Shown: positions 54,569-61,817 of the stretch, in pieces
Position numbering within the stretch: the first letter of the stretch is position 1
How the letters are laid out: every line of letters begins with the position of its first letter
Source: Bacteroidota bacterium
GTDB lineage: Bacteria; Bacteroidota; Bacteroidia; Chitinophagales; Chitinophagaceae
Assembly: GCA_020161535.1 (NCBI GenBank)
Contig: JAIUNW010000010.1
Location: 1-64,000, forward strand
DNA: 64,000 nt
Reading direction: 5' to 3'
Made by a program: the position numbers and the translations under genes
The notes under the pieces: generated by a model
What the model was told of the DNA's origin: nothing
Databases searched by the model: none
What the model saw: only the letters and a program-made list of their open reading frames with translations

Positions 54569-55468
54569 ATGCAGCAGAACCAGAAAGGAGGAAAGATTCG
54601 TGATTATCTGCTGTTGGTGAAGTTTTCTTTGACAATCATGGTGGTGTTTTCAGCGGTGGTGAGCTACCTGCTGGCGCCAAGGGTGGTGGCCTATGATGTG
54701 ACCAGTATTATCCTGCTTTTTGTGGCTGGTTTCCTGGTAACGGGAAGCGCCAATGCCATTAACCAGGTAACCGAAAAGGAATCGGACGCCCTGATGAAAA
54801 GAACGGCCAGCCGGCCGATTGCATCGGGTCGAATGAGTGTAAGAGAGGGATGGATTTTCGCGGTGGTTACAGGTATTGCCGGTGTGCTGTTGATGGGGTA
54901 TTGGTTCAACTGGCTGGCAGCCTCGTTGTCGTTGTTCAGCCTTTTTCTGTATGCGTTTATTTATACGCCGCTGAAAAAGGTGAACTCGATATCAGTACTC
55001 GTTGGGGCTTTTCCTGGCGCCCTGCCCTGCCTGATCGGGTTTGCTGCCGGTAATGATGCCATTTTTATGGCCGAGAACGGTTACAAGGATTTGGGCGGAT
55101 GGGCTTTGTTTGCCATCCAGTTTTTTTGGCAATTCCCCCATTTTTGGGCCATTGCCTGGCTGGCACACAAAGATTATGAGACGGCGGGTTTTCGCCTGCT
55201 GCCTTCAGAGAAAGGTCCCACGCGGTACAGCGCCATCCAATCGGTGATCTATTCGACCCTGCTCATTCCGGTAGGCTTTATTCCCTACCTGGTGGGTATA
55301 ACGGGTTTGGTGAGCCTGGTGATTGTATTGATAGCGAACCTGGGGATGGTATGGTTGAGTGCCCGTCTCTACCAGAAAATGGAAAGAGGTGCAGCAAGGG
55401 GTGTTATGTTTGGCAGTTATATTTATTTGTTGGTGGTGTTTTTTGCACTGCTGGCAGACAAAACCTGA
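54569..55468 (+). CDS. cyoE: Protoheme IX farnesyltransferase
   Basis: A 299-residue UbiA-superfamily membrane enzyme with about nine helices. The prenyl-diphosphate/Mg site is NAINQVTEKESDALMKRTASRP (~68-90), and the second site is in the region near AIAWLAHKDYETAGFRLLP. It makes heme O from heme B for the oxidase and fits its place between coxA and coxC. The gene ends 10 bases before the first subunit III gene. Confidence 0.94.
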   Translation: MQQNQKGGKIRDYLLLVKFSLTIMVVFSAVVSYLLAPRVVAYDVTSIILLFVAGFLVTGSANAINQVTEKESDALMKRTASRPIASGRMSVREGWIFAVVTGIAGVLLMGYWFNWLAASLSLFSLFLYAFIYTPLKKVNSISVLVGAFPGALPCLIGFAAGNDAIFMAENGYKDLGGWALFAIQFFWQFPHFWAIAWLAHKDYETAGFRLLPSEKGPTRYSAIQSVIYSTLLIPVGFIPYLVGITGLVSLVIVLIANLGMVWLSARLYQKMERGAARGVMFGSYIYLLVVFFALLADKT

Positions 55469-55478
55469 TAATGGGAGA

Positions 55479-56051
55479 ATGATGGCTACGCAATTGGTTA
55501 TGGAACAGCGAAAAAGAATACATCCGTCTAAGTTTCTACTTTGGGTAGCGATCGGGAGTATTGTGATGATGTTTGCCGGACTGACAAGTGCCTATATCGT
55601 AAAGCGGAGTCAGCCGAACTGGACGAGTTTTGAAATGCCCCTGCTATTCTGGTATTCGACGGCAGCAATTATGGTGAGCAGTGTTACCATGCAGTTGGCG
55701 GAGCGGGCTTTCAAACAGCGGGAGCGCCAGAAATACAAGATGCTCTTGTTGCTGACCCTGGTTCTGGGGTTGCTCTTTGTGGTATTGCAATGGATGGGTT
55801 TTAAGGCGATCTGGCAGAGTGGGGTCACGTTTTCGGGGGCGGGCGCCGGACAATTTTTATATATCATCGCCGGATTACATGCTGTTCACGTAATTGGCGG
55901 CGTTATAGCCCTGGTCATTATGAGTGTAAAAGCCATCAGTACGGTAAAACGGAACTACAATATGGTTCCGGTAGAAGTGATGGCGACCTACTGGCATTTT
56001 GTAGACTTATTATGGCTTTATTTGTTTGTGTTTTTCATGCTGTTAACCTGA
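55479..56051 (+). CDS. Cytochrome c oxidase subunit III (first copy)
   Basis: A 190-residue subunit III-type protein with five helices (FLLWVAIGSIVMMFAGLTSAYIVKRSQPNW, GLHAVHVIGGVIALV, EVMATYWHFVDLLWLYLFVFFMLLT). The frame is open from 55359, inside cyoE, but the start at 55479 or at the next codon (55482) avoids overlapping cyoE. It is shorter than the second copy; two adjacent subunit III genes are common in Bacteroidota oxidase clusters. Confidence 0.9.
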   Translation: MMATQLVMEQRKRIHPSKFLLWVAIGSIVMMFAGLTSAYIVKRSQPNWTSFEMPLLFWYSTAAIMVSSVTMQLAERAFKQRERQKYKMLLLLTLVLGLLFVVLQWMGFKAIWQSGVTFSGAGAGQFLYIIAGLHAVHVIGGVIALVIMSVKAISTVKRNYNMVPVEVMATYWHFVDLLWLYLFVFFMLLT

Positions 56052-56083
56052 ATAGTACATTTGCGAATCTTTAAATATTGAAC

Positions 56084-56755
56084 ATGTCACACGCAGTACC
56101 TGCGGATCAAAAATGGTGGAGTGGTGGTAAGAGTCCCTTCAATGTGGAGTACGGAAAAGTCATGATGTGGTATTTCCTCATGAGTGATGCTTTTACATTT
56201 GGCGCTTTCCTGATCTCTTATGGCACTATCCGGTTTGCGAGTAATGGCTGGCCCGACCCGAACGAGGTGTTCCAGTCTTTCCCTGGACTGGGTTCGGGAT
56301 TACCGCTTGCTTTTGTGAGTTTGATGACTTTCATCCTGATCATCAGTTCGGTGACCATGGTGTTGGCCGTACAGGCGGGTCATGCGATGGACAAAAAAGC
56401 GGTCGTTAGAAACCTGATCTGGACGATTATTGGCGGTATTGCCTTTCTTTCGTGCCAGGCCTGGGAATGGACACACCTGTACCACGAAGGTGCCTGGTGG
56501 GGTAGCAATCCTTTCACGAATATGGACGGCACCAAGGCGTCGACCAATTTCACCAACTTCTTTTTTACGATTACAGGTTTCCACGGCTTTCACGTATTCA
56601 GTGGTGTGATCATCAACATCATTATGCTGATCATGACCCTGAACAATGTGTTTGAGCGTAAAGGCCACTACCTGATGATTGAAAAGGCTGGTTTGTACTG
56701 GCACTTTGTAGACCTGGTTTGGGTATTCGTGTTCACCTGTTTTTACCTTATTTAA
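56084..56755 (+). CDS. Cytochrome c oxidase subunit III (second copy)
   Basis: A 223-residue subunit III protein with five to six helices; MWYFLMSDAFTFGAFLISYG, the segment with QAWEWTHLYHEGAWWGSNPF, and ITGFHGFHVFSGVIINIIMLIM and LYWHFVDLVWVFVFTCFYLI are typical. The ATG at 56084 (MSHAVPADQKWWSGG) is preferred over a TTG two codons upstream. It is followed 12 bases later by the subunit IV gene. Confidence 0.92.
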   Translation: MSHAVPADQKWWSGGKSPFNVEYGKVMMWYFLMSDAFTFGAFLISYGTIRFASNGWPDPNEVFQSFPGLGSGLPLAFVSLMTFILIISSVTMVLAVQAGHAMDKKAVVRNLIWTIIGGIAFLSCQAWEWTHLYHEGAWWGSNPFTNMDGTKASTNFTNFFFTITGFHGFHVFSGVIINIIMLIMTLNNVFERKGHYLMIEKAGLYWHFVDLVWVFVFTCFYLI

Positions 56756-56767
56756 ACGCAATCAGCT

Positions 56768-57223
56768 ATGTCATTTACAGATAATTATCAGGAAGTATCA
56801 CACCACCACGACTTCGATCGCGAGGCGGCCAGAAAAGAGGTAATACGTGTCACGGTTATCCTGACCGTGATTACCATCGTAGAATTGATTCTCGGTTTTG
56901 TGATGATGGGCGTGCACAATGAATTTATGCGTCACGTGATCAAAGGCGCCATTTGTGTATTTATGTTGGCGAAGGCCTTCTACATTGTGGCTTACTTCAT
57001 GCACCTGAAACACGAAGTGCGTAACCTGATCATGACCATTGTGGTGCCGCTGGGTTTGTTCATCTGGTTTATCATCGCGTTCCTGACCGATGGCAATTCG
57101 TACAGGAACCTGAAAAACAAATACGACCCGTATCATTATGAGCAAAGCCAGATCAAGGTAGAAAAGCCCGCGAAGAGCGATCATGGAAGCCATGATGCAA
57201 AGAAAGAGGGCGCTATAGAATGA
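56768..57223 (+). CDS. Cytochrome c oxidase subunit IV (prokaryotic type)
   Basis: A 151-residue protein with three hydrophobic helices and the COX4_pro pattern: VTVILTVITIVELILGFVMM, AICVFMLAKAFYIVAYFMHLKHEVRNL, LGLFIWFIIAFLTDGNSYR. A charged C-terminal tail (~115-151) is His/Lys/Glu-rich. This small subunit helps assemble subunit I. It is the last gene before the 57.2-57.8 kb intergenic region with its terminator. Confidence 0.9.
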   Translation: MSFTDNYQEVSHHHDFDREAARKEVIRVTVILTVITIVELILGFVMMGVHNEFMRHVIKGAICVFMLAKAFYIVAYFMHLKHEVRNLIMTIVVPLGLFIWFIIAFLTDGNSYRNLKNKYDPYHYEQSQIKVEKPAKSDHGSHDAKKEGAIE

Positions 57224-57230
57224 GCTGGTT

Positions 57231-57270
57231 GTTTAAGGTTTAAGGTTTAAAGTTTAAGGTTGCTGCCGCG
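57231..57270 (+). repeat. Left arm of a 40-bp inverted repeat
   Basis: GTTTAAGGTTTAAGGTTTAA and then a TTTAAGG-type repeat ending GGTTGCTGCCGCG. Its reverse complement matches 57731-57770 at 39 of 40 positions; the single difference is one C/T. The left arm begins 8 bases after the subunit IV stop. Confidence 0.9.
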
Positions 57271-57291
57271 AGTTTGGCAGTCTTATGATAG

Positions 57292-57327
57292 AGGCGATTT
57301 GCACTAGTGGCAGGTCGCCTTTTTTTA
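57292..57327 (+). terminator. Terminator of the oxidase operon
   Basis: AGGCGA (57292-57297) pairs with TCGCCT (57315-57320) around a 17-base loop that holds a small CACTAGTG palindrome, followed by a T7 run. It lies inside the inverted-repeat element, ~70 bases past the subunit IV stop. Confidence 0.7.
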
Positions 57328-57450
57328 TTGGCGTTGGGTTTTGATTGGGTGTTATTATTTTATTGGCGTTGGGCTTTTGAATGGGTGTTGTTTTTTATTG
57401 GTGCTGGGCTTTTATTGGTGTTGGGAGTTTGATTGGGTATTGATGTTTTA
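57325..57450. repeat. Degenerate G/T-rich tandem repeat
   Basis: TTATTGGCGTTGGG begins at 57325 and 57360, TTATTGGTGCTGGG at 57395 and TTATTGGTGTTGGG at 57412, i.e. spacings of 35, 35 and 17 bases, with TTTTGATTGGGTGTT-like sequence between. Strand bias is extreme: almost no C on the plus strand. The rest of 57451-57730 is A/T-rich and holds no gene I can support. Confidence 0.75.
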
Positions 57451-57730
57451 ACTAGGTGTTTGTTTTTTGACAGGGCTTTGAAGCGTGATTTTGATTTGTC
57501 ACGTTGGTTATAAAACGTGTTTGTTATCAACAAATGGCTAATTGCTTTATAGAAATTTTAATATGTAGCTGCGGTTTTCAGCATGAATATTTGATGTCGT
57601 TTTACTTTTTTGCACCTGCTCACGAATTTTTGAAAACAATCACTGTTTATCATTGAAATGCCTATGTTTTTCTACTAGCCCCCGCCCTCCGGCAATACCA
57701 TCACCTCGACCATACTACCGTAACCCCGCC

Positions 57731-57770
57731 CGCGGCAGCAACCTTAAACTTTAAACCTTAAATCTTAAAC
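57731..57770 (-). repeat. Right arm of the 40-bp inverted repeat
   Basis: Begins CGCGGCAGCAACCTTAAACT and ends AATCTTAAAC; mirror image of 57231-57270. It ends ~30 bases before the SCO start codon and overlaps the expected -33 region of the SCO promoter. Confidence 0.9.
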
Positions 57771-57791
57771 AGTAGTCTTGTTCTCTTTGAG

Positions 57792-57799
57792 TACTTTTG
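57792..57799 (+). promoter_or_regulatory. -7 box (TACTTTTG) of the second SCO gene
   Basis: TACTTTTG matches TAnnTTTG and ends 1 base before the GTG at 57801 and 4 before the GTG at 57804. Transcription should begin at about 57803, so a leaderless mRNA starting at the second GTG is plausible. The same eight bases precede the nitroreductase gene in the same arrangement. Confidence 0.55.
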
Positions 57800-57800
57800 C

Positions 57801-58523
57801 GTGGTGAATAAAAGCGCTGTTTTAGGAGTCCTGCTGGCATTGATTCTTCCCCTGCTTTGTTACTGGGTCTTTAACTATTATAGTGGCGATGCGGTGCATA
57901 TGCCAAGACGATATTATGTTGATACTGTCTTGACGAAGGTGGTGAACGGCAAAGAATCGACCGATACTGTTTGGCACAAACTGGCGGACTTTACATTGAT
58001 CAACCAATTGGGTGATACCGTGTCGATGGCCGATCTCAATGGAAAAGTGATTGTAGCTGATTTTTTCTTTACCCATTGCCCGTCAATTTGTCCCACCCTC
58101 ACCAACAACATGAAGAAACTGCAAAACGCGTTGAAGCTCAAAGACGATACGCGACTGGTTGATACAACCTTTGTTCAGTTCCTGAGTTTTAGCGTGGATC
58201 CGGTGCGCGACTCTGCCGTTCAATTGAAAAAATACGCAGACCGCTACGGCGTAAACCATGAAGTATGGTGGATGCTGACCGGCCCTAAGAAGACCATCTA
58301 TGATTTTGCCCTGAATGAAGTCAAGCTGGGCATCGTAGATGGCGAAGGCGTGGATTCTAATTTTATTCATACAGAAAAAATGGTGCTGATCGACAAAGAC
58401 CGGGTGGTGCGTGGCTACTACAATGGGCTCGACAGCATGGCCATGCGCGATCTGGCCGCAGATATTGTGTTATTGATGTTGGAAAAAGACAAGAAGAAAA
58501 AGAGAAACCCCTTTAGGAAATAA
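57801..58523 (+). CDS. SCO-family copper chaperone of the oxidase cluster
   Basis: A 240-residue membrane-anchored SCO: an N-terminal helix (~5-25), the CPSIC copper motif in FFFTHCPSICPTLTNNMKKL (about residue 95), and the partner His in NFIHTEKMVLIDK (~190). It should load copper into the CuA site of CoxB. It is distinct from the SCO at 12.1 kb (different signal, loop and tail), so the window has two paralogues. GTG at 57804 is an alternative start suggested by the position of the -7 box. Confidence 0.92.
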   Translation: MVNKSAVLGVLLALILPLLCYWVFNYYSGDAVHMPRRYYVDTVLTKVVNGKESTDTVWHKLADFTLINQLGDTVSMADLNGKVIVADFFFTHCPSICPTLTNNMKKLQNALKLKDDTRLVDTTFVQFLSFSVDPVRDSAVQLKKYADRYGVNHEVWWMLTGPKKTIYDFALNEVKLGIVDGEGVDSNFIHTEKMVLIDKDRVVRGYYNGLDSMAMRDLAADIVLLMLEKDKKKKRNPFRK

Positions 58524-58524
58524 T

Positions 58525-59073
58525 ATGTTGAGGCCTTTACTCGAAAAGAACGACAAAAAAGCGAAGCTAATCATCGGTGCCCTGTCTGTAATTGTATTCG
58601 CTGCGGTCGTATTTCTTTCGCGCGTGCAATGGAAGCTGGACCTTGGTTTTGATGTGCATGTTTTTGCCAAGATCAATGCCATATTGAATTCGATGGTAAC
58701 GGTGTTGTTGCTTGCCGGGCTCGCGGCGGTCAAGCAACGCAAGTTTGCGTTGCACAAAAAGATCATGTTCACGGCAATGCTATTGAGTGCGCTTTTTTTG
58801 GTTTCGTATATCTGCCACCACTTGTTTGCCGGTGATACCAGGTTTGGCGGTACCGGCATGATTCGTCCCGTCTATTTCTTTATCCTCATTACACATATTT
58901 TTCTGGCAGCTATTATTTTGCCATTTATCTTGTATACGGCGTATCGTGCGCTGACGGCCGAATGGCCGGCGCACAAAAAGATGGCAAAAATCACCTGGCC
59001 CATCTGGTTGTATGTGGCAATCACCGGGGTGGTTGTATACCTGATGATCAGCCCCTATTACGTGAATGCATAA
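58525..59073 (+). CDS. DUF420 membrane protein (oxidase assembly, CtaM-like)
   Basis: A 182-residue protein with five hydrophobic helices and DUF420 sequence: AVVFLSRVQWKLDLGFDVHVFAKINAILN, HKKIMFTAMLLSALFLVSYICHHL, and HIFLAAIILPFILYTAYRAL. Members such as CtaM help assemble oxidases. The gene starts 1 base after the SCO stop, so the pair is coupled. Confidence 0.9.
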   Translation: MLRPLLEKNDKKAKLIIGALSVIVFAAVVFLSRVQWKLDLGFDVHVFAKINAILNSMVTVLLLAGLAAVKQRKFALHKKIMFTAMLLSALFLVSYICHHLFAGDTRFGGTGMIRPVYFFILITHIFLAAIILPFILYTAYRALTAEWPAHKKMAKITWPIWLYVAITGVVVYLMISPYYVNA

Positions 59074-59081
59074 CCGAAAAC

Positions 59082-59549
59082 ATGAGCACACAGCCATCCT
59101 TCTTCAAAACCTTCAGTGGCGAATACCGGAAATTACTCAGCATCCAGTTGTTTGCCTGGGTTATAGCCATCGTAGTGATAGCAGCCGGTTGGGTCAAGCC
59201 ATTGGGCAGCATTGACCTTGATCGCTTGTTGCAGGTGATTGCGGTGCTCATTGGATTTGGAGCGGTGTTGGTAGGGGCGATGCTTTTCAAGAAAAAGCTG
59301 GAGGCGGTAAAGACCTCCGGAACGGCCGTTCGCGAGAAACTGGAAGCCTATGCAAAAGCAGCGCGCTTGCAGTGGAACCTTTTGATCGGCGCCTCTTTGT
59401 TTAGCCTGTTTTCTTATTTTATGGTGGGCAACTGGGCCTTTGCTGCCCTGGGATTGACTTTTCTGGCAGTATACGGCGCCTTAAATCCGTTTAAGCAAAA
59501 AGTAATGTTACAACTGCGCTTGTCGGAAGCGGATGTTGCGGGCTTGTAA
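59082..59549 (+). CDS. Small membrane protein linked to the oxidase cluster, unknown
   Basis: A 155-residue protein with four hydrophobic segments, two near the start (LLSIQLFAWVIAIVVIAAGW, LLQVIAVLIGFGAVLVGAML) and two in the second half (NLLIGASLFSLFSYFMVGNW, FAALGLTFLAVYGAL), joined by an amphipathic Lys/Glu helix. I recognise no family. The ATG at 59082 follows the DUF420 stop by 8 bases; the frame is open from 58962 but inside DUF420. Its position makes a role in oxidase assembly possible. Confidence 0.72.
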   Translation: MSTQPSFFKTFSGEYRKLLSIQLFAWVIAIVVIAAGWVKPLGSIDLDRLLQVIAVLIGFGAVLVGAMLFKKKLEAVKTSGTAVREKLEAYAKAARLQWNLLIGASLFSLFSYFMVGNWAFAALGLTFLAVYGALNPFKQKVMLQLRLSEADVAGL

Positions 59550-59583
59550 AGAAGTTTGCGGCTGTTCAATATTACGTGGCGCG

Positions 59584-60099
59584 CTATAGTGCCAGCTCAA
59601 TGGCTGGGTCCCAAAACAACTTGCTGAAGTCGACCACGGTATCATCTTTTACTTTAACGCCATCTTTTTTGAGCAACTGTTCCATTTGATTCGGCGTGCT
59701 GAAATGCATTTTGCCGCTGAGTTGTCCGTTGCGGTTTACCACGCGCTGTGCAGGTACGGACGGGCGACCATGCGCCGCGTTCATGGCCCAACCAACCATC
59801 CGTGCGGATAGGCCGCTGCCGAGGCATCGAGCGATTGCGCCATAACTGGTTACCCGACCCTTGGGAATCTGCTCCACAATGGCGTAGACCTGTTCAAAAA
59901 AAGATTCATTTTTAAGTCTCGGCAGGTTGGGTGCAGGTGGCGCGGAGGCGGAAGTTGGTTTTCTCGAGGCAGGTGTTGGCTTTAGCGAAGAGGGTGTTGG
60001 CTTTCTGGAGGCGGATGTCGACTTTTTAGCGTCGGGTGTTGGCCGCGGTGCTTGGGTTTGCTTTTGGGGCTTGTTGCTGGCAGTTTTTTGGCGGGGCAT
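59584..60099 (-). CDS. Alkyltransferase-like DNA-binding protein lacking the catalytic cysteine, with a Pro/Thr/Ser/Lys tail
   Basis: A 171-residue protein. Residues 1-~62 are a low-complexity tail built from SxSRKPTPxS-like repeats. Residues ~63-171 are a methylated-DNA-cysteine-methyltransferase fold: VEQIPKGRVTSYGAIARCLG and MVGWAMNAAH. The active-site PCHR of true MGMT is replaced by PAQR (VPAQRVVNRNG). It is therefore an ATL-type lesion-binding protein that would flag alkylated bases for excision repair. The start at 60099 is chosen; an upstream frame to 60183 overlaps trmB. Confidence 0.88.
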   Translation of the reverse strand: MPRQKTASNKPQKQTQAPRPTPDAKKSTSASRKPTPSSLKPTPASRKPTSASAPPAPNLPRLKNESFFEQVYAIVEQIPKGRVTSYGAIARCLGSGLSARMVGWAMNAAHGRPSVPAQRVVNRNGQLSGKMHFSTPNQMEQLLKKDGVKVKDDTVVDFSKLFWDPAIELAL

Positions 60100-60109
60100 G
60101 GCTTGACAA

Positions 60110-60841
60110 TTAAGAGACGATCGATTTTTCGTTGCCGGTGGGTGCTTCGTTGGCAAATACGTATTCCTGCAATGCTTTGTCAAAATCCGGCAACGGGTAA
60201 TCGGGCAATGAGAACCGAATATAATGAACCCGGTTGCTTCCGGCGATATCCAGCGATTCGTAATGGGTTTTGATGTTCAATTCGGGCGATACCGGCTGGT
60301 CGGCATACAGGTTGTCAAGCGCCTCCTTCAGGGTGCAACCATATTTTTCAATGACCTGCAGGGTGAATCGATATAAAACCGGGCTATCTGTTTTTAGGTG
60401 GATATCACCGTTTTTTTGCAGGAAACGTTGGTAAAGGCGGAGGAATTTGGGGTGGGTGAGGCGCCTTTTGGCACGAGAGCGACGAAGCTGTGGGTCGGGA
60501 AAAGTGATCCAGATCGATGCTACTTCCTGGGGATTGAAATAAGTAGCGATGCGGTCTATCTGGGTGCGCAAAAACGCGGCATTGTTCAACTGCTGCTGAA
60601 TTGCCTGGCGAGCGCCGATAAAAATCCGGTTGCCTTTTACATCCACCCCAATAAAGTTCTGTTCAGGATGAAGGGTCGCAAGCCCAACGGTGTATTCACC
60701 CTTGCCACAGGCCAATTCAAGTGTCAGGGGCTGCCCGTTGCCAAAATGCGCCGCCCAACGACCAGCCATGTTTTCGGGATACTGCAATACATTCTGAAAT
60801 CCTTTGATCGCTTCAAATCGAACCAATTTCTGTTGACCCAT
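60110..60841 (-). CDS. trmB: tRNA (guanine-N7-)-methyltransferase
   Basis: A 243-residue SAM enzyme. Motif I is in LTLELACGKGEYTVGLA, then NFIGVDVKGNRI, FLRTQIDRI, and the catalytic WITFPDPQLRRSRAKRRLTHPKFL. It makes m7G46 in the variable loop of tRNAs. All motifs and the length are normal. It starts MGQQKLVRF at 60841 and is followed by the ATL gene 10 bases later. Confidence 0.94.
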   Translation of the reverse strand: MGQQKLVRFEAIKGFQNVLQYPENMAGRWAAHFGNGQPLTLELACGKGEYTVGLATLHPEQNFIGVDVKGNRIFIGARQAIQQQLNNAAFLRTQIDRIATYFNPQEVASIWITFPDPQLRRSRAKRRLTHPKFLRLYQRFLQKNGDIHLKTDSPVLYRFTLQVIEKYGCTLKEALDNLYADQPVSPELNIKTHYESLDIAGSNRVHYIRFSLPDYPLPDFDKALQEYVFANEAPTGNEKSIVS

Positions 60842-60947
60842 GGCGCAAAACTAGCCAATATCTATTAGCGGATTCGCTTCATCTTAACCGTTGATCAGCT
60901 TCAATCCAACGAGCGGGGTTCGTCAATAGATGCGCAGCGCGGGTCCG

Positions 60948-61280
60948 TCACCTGATCAACTGATCGGCTTCTTCAGCAATGCGAATATGCAACAGGGCGC
61001 CTTCGGGCGACAAAGCAACCAGGGTTGATTCACCCTTGCAAACCACAAAAACCCCGGTTTCGTTGTTGATGAACCGCGCAATGATGGGCAGGGCCCGATT
61101 GTCGTTGTGCCGGATGAATTCGGGATCGTTTGTCCAGCAACTCAGGGTTCTGCTATCGTGCAATTGAAGGGTTCTTACCACGGTTCTATGGGCGCGATAC
61201 CCATTGGTGACTTCTTTTATGGCGGCATGGGAAAAACCATCCAACGCGCCCTGTAATTGTTTCCAGTAGAGTTTTTTCAT
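60948..61280 (-). CDS. Hypothetical protein, 110 residues
   Basis: I recognise no family. The sequence is soluble, mixed alpha/beta, with two Cys and a strand-rich second half (LPIIARFINNETGVFVVCKG, then ESTLVALSPEGALLHIRI). It starts MKKLYWKQLQGALDGFSH at 61280 and stands alone between trmB (same strand, 106 bases downstream) and rrf2 (divergent, 93 bases). Coding is supported by a plausible start and Bacteroidota-like composition only. Confidence 0.55.
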   Translation of the reverse strand: MKKLYWKQLQGALDGFSHAAIKEVTNGYRAHRTVVRTLQLHDSRTLSCWTNDPEFIRHNDNRALPIIARFINNETGVFVVCKGESTLVALSPEGALLHIRIAEEADQLIR

Positions 61281-61350
61281 ATCGTTGTGTTAATTCCCTA
61301 CCCCACCCTTTAAAATAATATGCCAGGTCAAAAATTCCCCTTATTTTTGA

Positions 61351-61373
61351 ACTGTAATAGTAAATGATACAGT
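61351..61373. promoter_or_regulatory. Operator-like inverted repeat overlapping the rrf2 start
   Basis: ACTGTA (61351-61356) and TACAGT (61368-61373) are inverted repeats 11 bases apart. The right half ends directly before the ATG at 61374. A TATTTTTG -7 box lies just upstream (61342-61349). The same ACTGTAATA...ACAGT-ATG arrangement recurs before the next gene. Confidence 0.7.
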
Positions 61374-61781
61374 ATGAACAATGCCCGATTTTCAACCGCT
61401 TTGCATATCATGAGCCTGCTGGCCATGGATGAGCAAGCCTGGTTGACTTCTCGTCATATTGCTGGCAGCATCAATATGCAGGCCGCGGCGGTGAGAAAGG
61501 AACTGGCCGTGCTGCGGGAGGCGGGTTTGGTAACCAGTAGGGAGGGTAAACATGGGGGCGTCAAACTGGGGCGACCGGCTTCGGGAATCAGGCTGTCGGA
61601 GATTTATGAAACGGTGTCTAAGCCGGAGAAGTCTGAAAAAATCAAATCGCCCAACCCGGGCTGTTTTGTGGGAAAACAGATCAATTTCCAGCTCAATTCG
61701 CTGTTTTCGACCCTCGATGAGGCCATTTTAAAGGAAATGAAGCAATTGAGCCTGGCACAGTTTTACCAGCGATTCAACTAA
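61374..61781 (+). CDS. Rrf2-family transcriptional regulator (YwnA-like)
   Basis: A 135-residue winged-helix protein: TSRHIAGSINMQAAAVRKELAVLREAGLVTSREGKHGGVKLG (residues ~24-65) is the Rrf2 DNA-binding domain. The Fe-S cysteine triad of IscR/NsrR is absent (only one Cys, in NPGCFVG), so it resembles the clusterless YwnA branch. It lies upstream of an NAD(P)-binding oxidoreductase, as ywnA does ywnB. Operator-like sequences before both genes suggest autoregulation. Confidence 0.87.
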   Translation: MNNARFSTALHIMSLLAMDEQAWLTSRHIAGSINMQAAAVRKELAVLREAGLVTSREGKHGGVKLGRPASGIRLSEIYETVSKPEKSEKIKSPNPGCFVGKQINFQLNSLFSTLDEAILKEMKQLSLAQFYQRFN

Positions 61782-61795
61782 TTTTTTTGAATTTA

Positions 61796-61817
61796 ACTGT
61801 AATAAAATATACACAGT
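61796..61817. promoter_or_regulatory. Second operator-like site, before the oxidoreductase gene
   Basis: ACTGTAATA (61796-61804) and ACAGT (61813-61817) are inverted repeats; the right half again abuts the ATG (61818). It shares ACTGTAATA and ACAGTATG with the site at 61351. It lies in the 36-base gap between rrf2 and its neighbour. Confidence 0.7.

Noticed and set aside
57231-57770. CRISPR array or IS element
   Set aside because: Only two arms in inverted orientation, no spacers, no transposase frame and no target-site duplication.
12068-58523. The two SCO genes as a recent duplication
   Set aside because: They differ in anchors, loops and tails and lie in unrelated operons, so they are old paralogues.
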